Source of the DNA: an uncultured Ruminococcus sp.
GTDB lineage: Bacteria; Bacillota; Clostridia; Oscillospirales; Ruminococcaceae
Assembly (NCBI GenBank): GCA_947169885.1
Contig: CAMVRM010000015.1
Coordinates: 1-60,587 of the forward strand
Length of the DNA: 60,587 nucleotides
Direction of reading: 5' to 3'
Made by a program: the position numbers and the translations under genes. The notes under the pieces are model-generated. The model had not been told where the DNA came from, made no database searches, and was given only the letters and a program-made list of their open reading frames with translations. Shown in pieces: positions 44,870 to 52,038 of the stretch (the stretch's first letter is position 1; every line of letters starts with the position of its first letter).

Positions 44870-45459
44870 AGTTCTCTGTTCCTCACGTAGTCGGTCCAGC
44901 GCTGGATATTATACTGCCAAGTTTTATTTTCGTTTTTAATGGCGATTATCTCTTGTGTTTCGTAGCCATCGGACTTACTGCCTGTGAAGTGTTCTTTTAC
45001 AGTAAGTCGGTAGGCTTTTAAATATCCGACAGTTGAAACCGAGGAGTTATGATATTCTTCAAGTTCTTCCTCCGAGAGCTTTTCGGTTTTTGTGATGATG
45101 TACTGAACTGAAAAACCCTCGCCGTATTTTTCGGAAAGTTGTTTTATCTCATAGTCCTGAATAGCGGTATACCATGCCTGAACGCTGGAGTAACCTTTTC
45201 CGTCCAGAAAAGCCTGACCGCCCTGAGTTAATTCCTGATCGTCAAATCGTGCTTTTAAAGAAGTGCCGTCATTCAGCACCTTGTAATAGTTGTCGATACC
45301 CTTGATGTAAGCACGTTTGTCGGCATCGAGAGCGTAAACTATAACAAGCACGATGACAAGGAGCAAAGCGGCGGCAAGCGGTGCATTTTTCTTTATCGCT
45401 GCGAGTTTTTTTTGACGGTCAACTATGAGCTGACTGTCGGGTATATATTCCTGTTCCAT
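44866..45459 (-). CDS. Single-pass membrane protein upstream of cobU
   Basis: This 197-residue protein is not recognised. One hydrophobic helix lies near residues 26-43 (LAAALLLVIVLVIVYAL), after a short positively charged cytoplasmic N-terminus. The larger C-terminal part (about 44-197) is polar and looks extracellular, with an NTF2-like or DUF4878-like impression. I chose ATG 45459 with GAAAGGA. The stop overlaps cobU by four bases (ATGA), so it is co-translated with the cobalamin genes, though no cobalamin role is known. Confidence 0.65.
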   Translation of the reverse strand: MEQEYIPDSQLIVDRQKKLAAIKKNAPLAAALLLVIVLVIVYALDADKRAYIKGIDNYYKVLNDGTSLKARFDDQELTQGGQAFLDGKGYSSVQAWYTAIQDYEIKQLSEKYGEGFSVQYIITKTEKLSEEELEEYHNSSVSTVGYLKAYRLTVKEHFTGSKSDGYETQEIIAIKNENKTWQYNIQRWTDYVRNREL

Positions 45460-45520
45460 AGCATTTCCTTTCAACATAAACAAATACCGCCGAAAGCGTA
45501 CCATATCTCTTATCTGAAAA

Positions 45521-45563
45521 ATGATCGCCCCGTAGCCGTAAAAACTGCGAGGCGATCATTTTT
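45521..45563. terminator. Terminator downstream of ssrA
   Basis: ATGATCGCC and GGCGATCAT form a stem with a complex loop. T or A runs on both sides make it bidirectional, ending the ssrA transcript. Confidence 0.7.
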
Positions 45564-45567
45564 AGTG

Positions 45568-45632
45568 AATAGTGAATAGTACAGAAACGCCCCGCTAAAA
45601 ACTATAACCTATTCACTCTTTACTATTAACTA
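45568..45632. repeat. Inverted pair of 7-nt repeats downstream of ssrA
   Basis: GTGAATA-GTGAATA (about 45567-45580) and CTATTCACTCTTTACTATTAAC (in segments of 7) form an inverted pair. It is a related heptamer family. Confidence 0.55.
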
Positions 45633-45633
45633 A

Positions 45634-45659
45634 GCCCTCGCCGCTGATACGGCGAGGGC
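45634..45659 (-). terminator. GC-rich hairpin after the tmRNA 3' end
   Basis: GCCCTCGCCG pairs with CGGCGAGGGC (10 bp, six-base loop), six bases after the CCA end of ssrA. A weak T tract (TTAGTTAAT) follows. It is likely a terminator or processing hairpin. Confidence 0.6.
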
Positions 45660-45664
45660 GTTTC

Positions 45665-46037
45665 TGGTGGAGGCGAGGGGAGTCGAACCCCTGTCCGAAA
45701 ACCCATTCACACGAATTTCTACGAGTGTAGCTTATTATTTTGGCACAGTCTCCGAACTAAGCCGATTCCCTCCCAGAGCCGCAAACAAGCACGCAGCAAA
45801 GGTCGGTAGACTGTCATACATCGTCAGGTCACAGTCATCTCCTGCCGACGTTCACCACTAGTCGACGCCTTTACCCGAGCCGTGGTACTCTCAGGCAAGA
45901 CGAGCGCTGACTTAAGCAGCAGCTAAAGCAAAATTATCGTTGTCGTCTAATTTTAAAACGTGCGCCTTTTTACGGGATTTTCGCTTCCCGACTCGCTTAT
46001 CATGCTTCAAGATCCCCGTCGAAACCTTTACGCCCCC
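45665..46037 (-). ncRNA. ssrA: Transfer-messenger RNA (tmRNA)
   Basis: The 373-nt minus-strand RNA rescues stalled ribosomes with SmpB. The 5' end is GGGGGCGTAAAGGTTTCGAC, and the 3' end has the tRNA-like T-arm GGTTCGACTCCCC and encoded CCA. The 7-bp acceptor stem (GGGGGCG with CGCCTCC, one G-U) forms. The tag reading frame is GAC AAC GAT AAT TTT GCT TTA GCT GCT GCT TAA, giving (A)DNDNFALAAA, by alignment to E. coli. SmpB is encoded upstream in the same direction, which is a usual neighbour. The 5' end is preceded by heptamer repeats instead of a clear -35. Confidence 0.96.
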
Positions 46038-46044
46038 AATTTTT

Positions 46045-46088
46045 ATCAGATAATAGATAATAGATGATAGATAAAAGATAAGAGATAT
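46045..46088 (+). repeat. 7-nt repeat upstream of ssrA
   Basis: GATAATA-GATAATA-GATGATA-GATAAAA-GATAAGA-GATA reads on the plus strand, 8 bases upstream of the ssrA 5' end, and so occupies its promoter region. This copy is antisense relative to ssrA. Confidence 0.85.
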
Positions 46089-46128
46089 GCTCCTTACCCT
46101 TTACGGCTATTTGCAAACAATATCAATC

Positions 46129-46668
46129 TTACAAAACATACACTTTATCGATCTCAATTGCGTATCCCCCGTCATTCAGCTTAAAGGCATGGAAAACAAC
46201 AAACGCTGTTCCCTTATCGCATTTAACATCAAAGCCTATGTCATAAATTTTATCAGGATATTCCGCTGATTCAACAGAATCACTCTGACTAGCCTTTATA
46301 ATATCCGAAGTCTCTGTGCTTACTTTGCAGTTTGTGACCCAATCCTCTGAGCGTATCATTTCCCAGTATTCACTACGGCTTGTTTCGATGTTAAATTCTT
46401 TATTTACTTCATTAAAACGCATTTCATCTAATGCTGCGCTTTCATCGTTCTCCTGAATGCAGGCTGTGATCTTCAAAGCTCTTGCTATAAGTTGTCTTAT
46501 CTCTGTTTCGGAGAGTTTTTTGGTAACATTATCGGCATAGTTAACAGGATAATCCTCTGCGGCGGCACTCATCTGCAATTCCGTATCAGGCTTGCTTTCG
46601 ACTGAGCCGCAGCCCGAAAGCGTAATTATGCAGGCAAAAATCACTGTAAAAATAACCAATCTTTTCAT
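46129..46668 (-). CDS. Lipoprotein of unknown function
   Basis: The 179-residue protein begins with a lipoprotein signal ([20 protein letters not shown], Cys 20), and the mature chain is acidic. No domain is recognised. The second half has a pattern ([29 protein letters not shown]) that suggests a small alpha/beta extracellular domain. The start overlaps smpB by four bases. Its position between smpB and ssrA is probably incidental. Confidence 0.75.
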   Translation of the reverse strand: MKRLVIFTVIFACIITLSGCGSVESKPDTELQMSAAAEDYPVNYADNVTKKLSETEIRQLIARALKITACIQENDESAALDEMRFNEVNKEFNIETSRSEYWEMIRSEDWVTNCKVSTETSDIIKASQSDSVESAEYPDKIYDIGFDVKCDKGTAFVVFHAFKLNDGGYAIEIDKVYVL

Positions 46669-47138
46669 CTGTTGAAATCCTTCATCGCCCTGTCGATGTC
46701 ACGCTGAGCAGATTTTTTCGCCATGTCGTCACGCTTGTCATAGAGTTTTTTGCCCTTGCAGAGCCCCATGCACAGCTTGACCCTGCTGCCTTTGAAATAG
46801 AGCGACAGCGGAATGAGCGTCAGACCCTCCTGCTGGATCTTGCCAAACAGTCGGTTTATCTCCTGCTTGTGGAGCAGAAGACGGCGTTCACGGCGTGGGT
46901 CACGGTTGAAGATGTTGCCCTTTTCGTAAGGGCTGATGTGCATACCTTTTACCCAGCACTCGCCGTTTTCTATCGCACACCATGCGTCTTTAAGGTTGAC
47001 ACTGCCTGTGCGTATGCCTTTGACCTCCGTGCCGCAGAGTTCGATGCCGCATTCAAACTTTTCAAGCACGAAGTAATCGTGATAAGCCTTGCGGTTATCG
47101 GCTATTGTCTTGAAATTTTCAGACTTTTTTTCTGCCAC
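46665..47138 (-). CDS. smpB: SsrA-binding protein SmpB
   Basis: SmpB (157 residues) binds tmRNA and brings it to stalled ribosomes. Family motifs are [32 protein letters not shown] (about 10-41), [36 protein letters not shown] and [26 protein letters not shown] near the end. I chose GTG 47138, because AAGAGGTGATC lies 4-13 bases upstream and is complementary to the 16S rRNA end. The GTG at 47147 is within that site. The consensus promoter is at 47174-47202. Confidence 0.95.
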   Translation of the reverse strand: MAEKKSENFKTIADNRKAYHDYFVLEKFECGIELCGTEVKGIRTGSVNLKDAWCAIENGECWVKGMHISPYEKGNIFNRDPRRERRLLLHKQEINRLFGKIQQEGLTLIPLSLYFKGSRVKLCMGLCKGKKLYDKRDDMAKKSAQRDIDRAMKDFNR

Positions 47139-47173
47139 GAAGATCACCTCTTTTATTCTTTGGGTAGTATATT

Positions 47174-47202
47174 ATTATAACCGTTTTGAGCTGATTTGTC
47201 AA
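47174..47202 (-). promoter_or_regulatory. Consensus promoter of smpB
   Basis: On the minus strand TTGACA (47202-47197), 17 bases and TATAAT (47179-47174) lie 36 bases before the start. It is a perfect consensus. Confidence 0.88.
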
Positions 47203-47556
47203 TAGGTCCGCCGACTTATTTACGTAAAATTTACAAAATTATATTTGACTATCATTAGTTATTTTTATAAGAAGCGTTCATATTTTATTAAATTATACAT
47301 CTGCATATTTTCGGCAGAAATGGCAATAATTAGAATATTCAAGGCAAAAAAAATGGAACGGTGTTGAAAAGTCTGAGCGTTGAAAACTAAACAATACAAG
47401 CAAGTTTTAAACAGTTTCAACATAGTTTTCAACATTTTAAACGTTGAAAACCTGAGTTTTCAAGTGTTTTCAACAATTTGTTGAGAAAAAGGGGCGTTTT
47501 TGCCTGTATTTGGAAAGAATTTTGATAATACAAAAAGGTAAGGAGAATGTCGAAAA
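47203..47556. other. Second DnaA-box-like cluster region
   Basis: No gene is present. TGTTGAAAA-type sites lie between 47362 and 47487. Exact ones are TGTTGAAAA 47362-47370 (plus) and TTTTCAACA at 47426-47434 and 47467-47475 (minus). Near ones are CGTTGAAAA 47378-47386 and 47442-47450, GTTTCAACA 47414-47422, and TGTTGAGAA 47479-47487. The flank at 47225-47305 is very AT-rich. It is the point where transcription switches from all-minus to mixed, but GC skew does not clearly change here. It could be a DnaA-titrating or regulating locus. Confidence 0.65.
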
Positions 47557-47805
47557 ATGTTGAAGGGTATAAATAAACAAATAATCGAGATAAAATGTAC
47601 TAATAATGAATATTTTGAAAAAGCTCTGTTATTTGTGCGGAGTTCGAGCTGTGACGTTTCTTATGACAGATTGATGCGGTGTGCGGAAGATTTCACCTGT
47701 TCACTCAACGGCGAACGTCCTCCGAAAAGCAGGCTTTGGCTCGCTCTTCCGGTTGTAGTCGTAACGGCGGCTGTGCTTTCGGTCGTGATACTGGTGAAAT
47801 GCTGA
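47557..47805 (+). CDS. Small C-tail-anchored membrane protein
   Basis: The 82-residue protein has a polar N-terminal region (about 1-58, with YFEKALLFVR) and one hydrophobic helix at the C-terminus (about 60-81, LALPVVVVTAAVLSVVILV). It resembles small conserved hypothetical proteins with MLKGxNKQIIEI starts that I recall from Clostridia. No function is known. GGTAAGGAGAA precedes the ATG, and the gene is the first plus-strand gene after the box cluster. Confidence 0.6.
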   Translation: MLKGINKQIIEIKCTNNEYFEKALLFVRSSSCDVSYDRLMRCAEDFTCSLNGERPPKSRLWLALPVVVVTAAVLSVVILVKC

Positions 47806-47811
47806 TGCAGG

Positions 47812-47857
47812 AATAAAAAAATCGTCTCCGCACGAAAAATACATCGGCGAAGACGAT
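47812..47857 (-). terminator. Terminator of thrH
   Basis: ATCGTCT-CGC and GCG-AGACGAT form a stem, and on the minus strand it is followed by TTTTTTT. It is convergent with the small plus-strand gene. Confidence 0.8.
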
Positions 47858-47871
47858 ACCTTATTTATGAT

Positions 47872-48477
47872 TTATTTAGCGATCTCCGCTTTGATAGCGG
47901 CAAGAAGTTCGCTGTACTCCTCGAATGCGGGGTACTGGGGGTAGTCCTTCTTGATCTGCTCGGTGGATCTGAACAGATAACCTGCACGGCTTGCCTGGAT
48001 CATGCCGAGGTCATTGAAGCTGTCGCCCGATGCGATAGTCTCGAAACCGCAGCTTTGGAGAGCCTTGACGGTGGTGAGCTTGGACTTTTCGCAGCGCATT
48101 TTGTAGCCTGTGATCTCGCCGTTGTCGGCAACTATCAGCTCATTGCAGAAGATAGTGGGCATACCGAGCTTTTCCATAAGGGGTTTTGCGAACTGGGTGA
48201 ATGTGTCGCTGATGATTATGGTCTGGCAGATGCTTCTAAGTTCGTCTAAGAACTCCTTAGCGCCCGGCATGGGATCGATCTTTGCTATTGTTTCCTGAAT
48301 TTCTTTAAGACCAAGACCGTGTTCTTTGAGGATAGCGATCCTGTATTCCATGAGTTTGCCGTAGTCGGGTTCGTCACGGGTGGTCTTTTTGAGTTCGGGG
48401 ATACCGCTGGCTTCTGCGAATGCGATCCATATCTCGGGGACGAGTACGCCTTCCAGATCAAGACAAGTAACTATCAT
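47872..48477 (-). CDS. thrH: Phosphoserine phosphatase / homoserine phosphotransferase (ThrH type)
   Basis: This 201-residue HAD enzyme begins with DLEGVLVPE (the DxxxT/V nucleophile region, Asp 7) and has PGAKEFLDELRS, IISDTF, KLTTV and SGDSFNDLGMI (about 153-163), which completes the HAD active site. It matches ThrH. It dephosphorylates phosphoserine and can transfer phosphate to homoserine. The gene is single, with its own promoter (48527-48555) and a possible operator (48505-48521). Confidence 0.88.
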   Translation of the reverse strand: MIVTCLDLEGVLVPEIWIAFAEASGIPELKKTTRDEPDYGKLMEYRIAILKEHGLGLKEIQETIAKIDPMPGAKEFLDELRSICQTIIISDTFTQFAKPLMEKLGMPTIFCNELIVADNGEITGYKMRCEKSKLTTVKALQSCGFETIASGDSFNDLGMIQASRAGYLFRSTEQIKKDYPQYPAFEEYSELLAAIKAEIAK

Positions 48478-48504
48478 TTTCTTTTTTCCTCCGTTTTTTA
48501 TTAC

Positions 48505-48555
48505 TGTGATGCTTTATCACAATACTATTATACACCATAAATCTCCGCTTGTAAA
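48505..48555 (-). promoter_or_regulatory. thrH promoter with palindromic operator
   Basis: On the minus strand TTTACA (48555-48550), 17 bases and TATAAT (48532-48527) are followed near the start of transcription by the palindrome TGTGAT-gcttt-ATCACA (48505-48521). The palindrome could be a repressor site. Confidence 0.65.
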
Positions 48556-48640
48556 TAGATTTGACATTAATTTAACAAAAAAACCTATTTAGTTTGTGTG
48601 TTATACAGATAAAAAAGTCAGGTTTCGGTTTCAAAACTTT

Positions 48641-48657
48641 TTTTATCTCTTATCTAA
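48641..48657 (-). repeat. Short 7-nt repeat after the LysR gene
   Basis: TAGATAAGAGATAAAA reads on the minus strand 60 bases after the LysR stop. Confidence 0.5.
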
Positions 48658-48716
48658 AATTGGACAGACCCAGTGTTTTCTTATTCTCATGAAAAAGTTT
48701 ACCCCTTATAAAAAAA

Positions 48717-49640
48717 TTATTGTATCTCTTTGATTATGTCTTTGAGGACATCTAAAAACATTTGATCGGTCTTGCTGAGGCGATAGCTGCTCTGATAGAT
48801 AAGCGTGTCACGGTTGGTACGTTTTGGACCTAAACAGGGTTTTTGGACCAATCTGTATCTGCGGAGTATCTCGGCAGGCAGCGGAGACACATACATGAAT
48901 GTGTTGGGTACTGAACTTAAAATATCGAACTGACTTCCACGTTCAAAAACGTAGATATGGCGTTTGTGAGACTTCATGCGGCTGCTTTTCTTTTGCAGGG
49001 CGGCGGAAACGTTGGGAACTGCCGTGTCTCCGTGAAGTATCTCGATATAGTCTTCGAGTTCGGCTTCGGTGACTGTTCTTGAAGAAGCAAGCGGACTTTT
49101 TTCACTCATGAGGACTACATAATCGTAGGTCCAAATTTCCTGACTTCGGAGGTTCTTTTCGTTGAGAAGTGATGTGAAGAAGTCCTCCATGCCCAGTTCG
49201 TAGCGGATTATCGCCATTGTGCATTCGCATTCGATAACTGAGTTTATGGCTTCGAGTGAGTTAGTCTCTTTGAATTTAACGTCAACGAGTTCGGTCTTGG
49301 GGAGTTTGTTCATGAACTCAGTGAAAGCGTAAGTTATGTAGCTTGCACGGGGGAGCATCAGCTGGAAGTCAAGGCGTGATTCGCTGTTTTCCTTGTAAAG
49401 CTCTTCCATTTTATCCATCTGGACGATTATTGCCTTGGCGTATTGCAGGAACTCCTGACCTTTTTCGGTGGGGACAACGCCTTTGGCGGAGCGTTTGAAG
49501 ATAGGTATCCCTATTTCAAGTTCCATTTCCTTGATAGCTTTTGACAGATTCGGCTGACCCATATAGAGAGCAGCGGCTGCCTTTGTTATAGAGCCGTGAC
49601 GTTCGACCTCTACCATATATCTAAGATGCGTCAGATTCAT
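48717..49640 (-). CDS. LysR-family transcriptional regulator
   Basis: The 307-residue protein has the N-terminal winged HTH (LTHLRYMVEVERHGSITKAAAALYMGQPNLSKAIKEMELEIG, about 3-45) and a substrate-binding effector domain (about 90-300). The LysR family usually regulates a divergent gene, but the neighbour upstream (49863-50786) is also on the minus strand, so the target is uncertain. It has a perfect promoter (49694-49722), with a palindrome between the -35 and -10 that suggests autoregulation. The effector is unknown. Confidence 0.88.
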   Translation of the reverse strand: MNLTHLRYMVEVERHGSITKAAAALYMGQPNLSKAIKEMELEIGIPIFKRSAKGVVPTEKGQEFLQYAKAIIVQMDKMEELYKENSESRLDFQLMLPRASYITYAFTEFMNKLPKTELVDVKFKETNSLEAINSVIECECTMAIIRYELGMEDFFTSLLNEKNLRSQEIWTYDYVVLMSEKSPLASSRTVTEAELEDYIEILHGDTAVPNVSAALQKKSSRMKSHKRHIYVFERGSQFDILSSVPNTFMYVSPLPAEILRRYRLVQKPCLGPKRTNRDTLIYQSSYRLSKTDQMFLDVLKDIIKEIQ

Positions 49641-49693
49641 TTTGTTTCCTCCTCGGGATGTGAAATTTTTATTTAAATATATTTACTATATAT

Positions 49694-49722
49694 ATTATAC
49701 AACATGACAAGCATTTTGTCAA
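49694..49722 (-). promoter_or_regulatory. LysR gene promoter with palindrome
   Basis: On the minus strand TTGACA (49722-49717), 17 bases and TATAAT (49699-49694) are consensus. Inside it TGACAA-gcatt-TTGTCA (49705-49721) is a perfect 6-5-6 inverted repeat that fits a T-N11-A LysR box. Confidence 0.8.
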
Positions 49723-49862
49723 TACAATTAACGAAGATAATAAACGAAAGATACTATATAATAAGAGAAAATGAAATAAAACGAATAAAAAAGCAAGTAT
49801 ACGCAAAAAAATGGCGGTCATTTTTCAGACCGCCGTATTTATTCATGTGTTTTTTTTCAGCA

Positions 49863-50786
49863 TCAGAAGCCGCCGACTGCGGAGAGGTCACAAATATACC
49901 AGTTGCCGTCTATCTTGTAAACTTCAATGGTCATGTTATCCTCATCATCGTCCTCTTTGCCCTTGATCTTGACTTTGAGCTTGAGCTGATAACCTTTCTT
50001 GATAGAAACGCTCTCATCATATCTTGCATCTATAAGGTCTTCCATATCGCTGAGGTCGCTCTTTTTGAGTTCCTTCTTTTTCTTTACCTTGTAGCTTATC
50101 TTGATATTCTCGCCGTATTCGTCTTCAAGTTCATCGTGAAGATCTTCGAGGAGCGATTTTTCGAGGTATTCAGCAACGGTGTCAGCATCGGCAGCGTCAA
50201 GAAGCTTCTTGTACTCTTTATACTCTTCAGCGTAGTAGTCATCGTCTTTCATGTACTCGGCATATTCTTCAACATACTCCTTGTACTTCTTTTTATTCTT
50301 TGCAGCATCATCCATCTGGTCTTCAAAGTAGTCGTTCATACATTCGGGGAAAGCTTTGAGCATTGTTGAGCCGTCAGCCTTTGCGATGCCTTTGAACAGA
50401 TTATCGACAGGCTTTGTGTAGCCGCCGCCCAGAAGGGACACCAGCAGGATAATAACAAGGATGATAGCAAGAGCAGCGGCACAAAGACCGATGATAACGT
50501 TCTTATCCTTTGTTTTGCCGACGTTCTTGATATTTTCAACGTTCATAGCGTTCTTTACGGAATTTACAGACACGCCGTCGAAAGTGTTCTTGACAGCATC
50601 AGCAGCGCTGTGAGCAGCTGCGCCTGCGGCTTCGGTAAAGTTGTTCATGTTCATTCCAGTGTTGTTGTTTGCAGGTATTTGCTGTGCAGGTGCTGATGCA
50701 GACGGATTCTGTGCAGCTCCGCAAGCGGTGCAGAACTCGGAGTTCTCGTTCAGAGGCGCTCCGCAGCTTGTGCAAAATTTTGCCAT
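49863..50786 (-). CDS. Zinc-ribbon membrane protein with extracytoplasmic domain
   Basis: The 307-residue protein starts with the zinc ribbon FCTSCGAPLNENSEFCTACGA (Cys pairs at about 5/8 and 19/22). A flexible Ala/Gln/Asn-rich linker follows, then one transmembrane helix (about 95-116, VIIGLCAAALAIILVIILLVSLL). The rest is an acidic extracellular part, rich in Tyr/Asp/Glu/Lys with possible coiled-coil (about 140-250), and a short beta-rich end. Such zinc-ribbon plus TM proteins are frequent in Firmicutes without a known role. ATG 50786 has GGAGGAAAA upstream. Confidence 0.75.
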   Translation of the reverse strand: MAKFCTSCGAPLNENSEFCTACGAAQNPSASAPAQQIPANNNTGMNMNNFTEAAGAAAHSAADAVKNTFDGVSVNSVKNAMNVENIKNVGKTKDKNVIIGLCAAALAIILVIILLVSLLGGGYTKPVDNLFKGIAKADGSTMLKAFPECMNDYFEDQMDDAAKNKKKYKEYVEEYAEYMKDDDYYAEEYKEYKKLLDAADADTVAEYLEKSLLEDLHDELEDEYGENIKISYKVKKKKELKKSDLSDMEDLIDARYDESVSIKKGYQLKLKVKIKGKEDDDEDNMTIEVYKIDGNWYICDLSAVGGF

Positions 50787-51147
50787 ATCCTTTTTCCTCC
50801 ATTGTTTGTACGCACAGTTTTGTGCGGTATTCATAGTTTCCCTATGGGCTATTTTATTTTTCATATGCCCAACATAAATATAATAATACAAAAAAAGCGG
50901 TTTGTCAATAGGTTTAAGTAATTTTTTAAATAAAAGCGAACAGAACAGAAAAAATTCGGTAATTGCTTGATTTTCACCTTTATTTTCGGCACTTTATTTG
51001 TATAATATTATGATAATTCGGAGTGATTTTTTTTTACAATTCTTTGTTTTCACAATTTATATTTTTGTCAAAAAACTGCTTGCACTTGCAATGATTTTGT
51101 GGTACAATAAAAATAGTGCAGCTTTTTGATGAGGAGGCGGTGAACGT
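50787..51147. other. Intergenic region with two divergent promoters
   Basis: On the minus strand TTGACA (50908-50903), 17 bases and TATTAT (50885-50880) drive the zinc-ribbon gene, leaving a leader of about 85 bases. On the plus strand TTGCAC (51080-51085), 17 bases and TACAAT (51103-51108) drive cdaA. I see no gene or element between them. Confidence 0.7.
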
Positions 51148-52038
51148 ATGTTCGATTCGATAGGAAACCTTACCGACCTTATGGATTCGATACTTGGCGT
51201 TTTTCTTTCTATTAGATTTAACAATATCGTTGACATTGCGATACTTTCTTTCATTCTCTATCACGCATTCAAGCTTATACGTGAAACGAGAGCCTTACAG
51301 CTGGTGCAGGGAATACTGCTGCTGGTAGCTTTTTATCTGCTGGCGATGCTGTTTCACTTAGATGCTTTGAAATATCTGCTGAAAAATTTCTTCCAGTGGG
51401 GCATACTGGCGCTTGTGGTGCTGTTCCAGCCCGAACTCAGGCGAATGATAGAAAAGCTTGGACGTGCGAAGATAACCGACCTGAGTTTTATACCAAATCC
51501 GGACAGTCCCGGTTCGGGCGATGTCTGGACCGAGGCTATCGGTGCTGTCTGTGAGGCAGCGCAGAATCTTTCTTCCACCTGCACGGGTGCGCTCATCATA
51601 TTTGAGCGAAAGACACGTCTTGGAGAGCAGATAGATACAGGAACGATACTCAACTGCACTCCCAGTGCGGCAGTTTTCGGGAACATATTCTATCCGAACA
51701 CACCTCTTCATGACGGTGCGGTCATCATGCGTGACGGGAAGATACTTGCGGCAGGCTGTTTTCTTCCTAAGCCGCAGAAAGAGGAACTTATCGCAAAGCA
51801 GTTAGGTTCACGTCACAGGGCGGCTATCGGCATGAGCGAGAACAGCGATGCTGTTGTTATCGTTGTGAGTGAGGAAACAGGAACTATCTCGGTAGCGGAA
51901 AACGGCGAGCTGACAAGGGGTTTTTCAAAAGACAGCCTTGCAAAGCTTTTGCGTTCACGTCTTATCCCCGAAGAACAGAATAACGGAAACAGCTCAACGT
52001 TCGTAGGAAGGGTGATCTCGGGTTGGAGAAAGAAATAA
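51148..52038 (+). CDS. cdaA: Diadenylate cyclase CdaA
   Basis: CdaA (296 residues) makes c-di-AMP, a nucleotide signal for potassium and cell wall homeostasis. Three N-terminal helices (about 12-75) are followed by the DAC domain with the active site FYPNTPLHDGAVIMRDGKI (DGA, about 185-205) and LGSRHRAAIGMSE (RHR, about 220-232). The normal ybbR (cdaR) partner overlaps. The usual glmM is not directly downstream, which is unlike Bacillus. GAGGAGGCGGTGAAC precedes the ATG. Confidence 0.94.
   Translation: MFDSIGNLTDLMDSILGVFLSIRFNNIVDIAILSFILYHAFKLIRETRALQLVQGILLLVAFYLLAMLFHLDALKYLLKNFFQWGILALVVLFQPELRRMIEKLGRAKITDLSFIPNPDSPGSGDVWTEAIGAVCEAAQNLSSTCTGALIIFERKTRLGEQIDTGTILNCTPSAAVFGNIFYPNTPLHDGAVIMRDGKILAAGCFLPKPQKEELIAKQLGSRHRAAIGMSENSDAVVIVVSEETGTISVAENGELTRGFSKDSLAKLLRSRLIPEEQNNGNSSTFVGRVISGWRKK

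Noticed and set aside
47203-47556. Main replication origin at the strand switch
   Set aside because: Gene direction changes here, but the base skew sampled by hand changes earlier, near dnaN, so I keep it as a second cluster.
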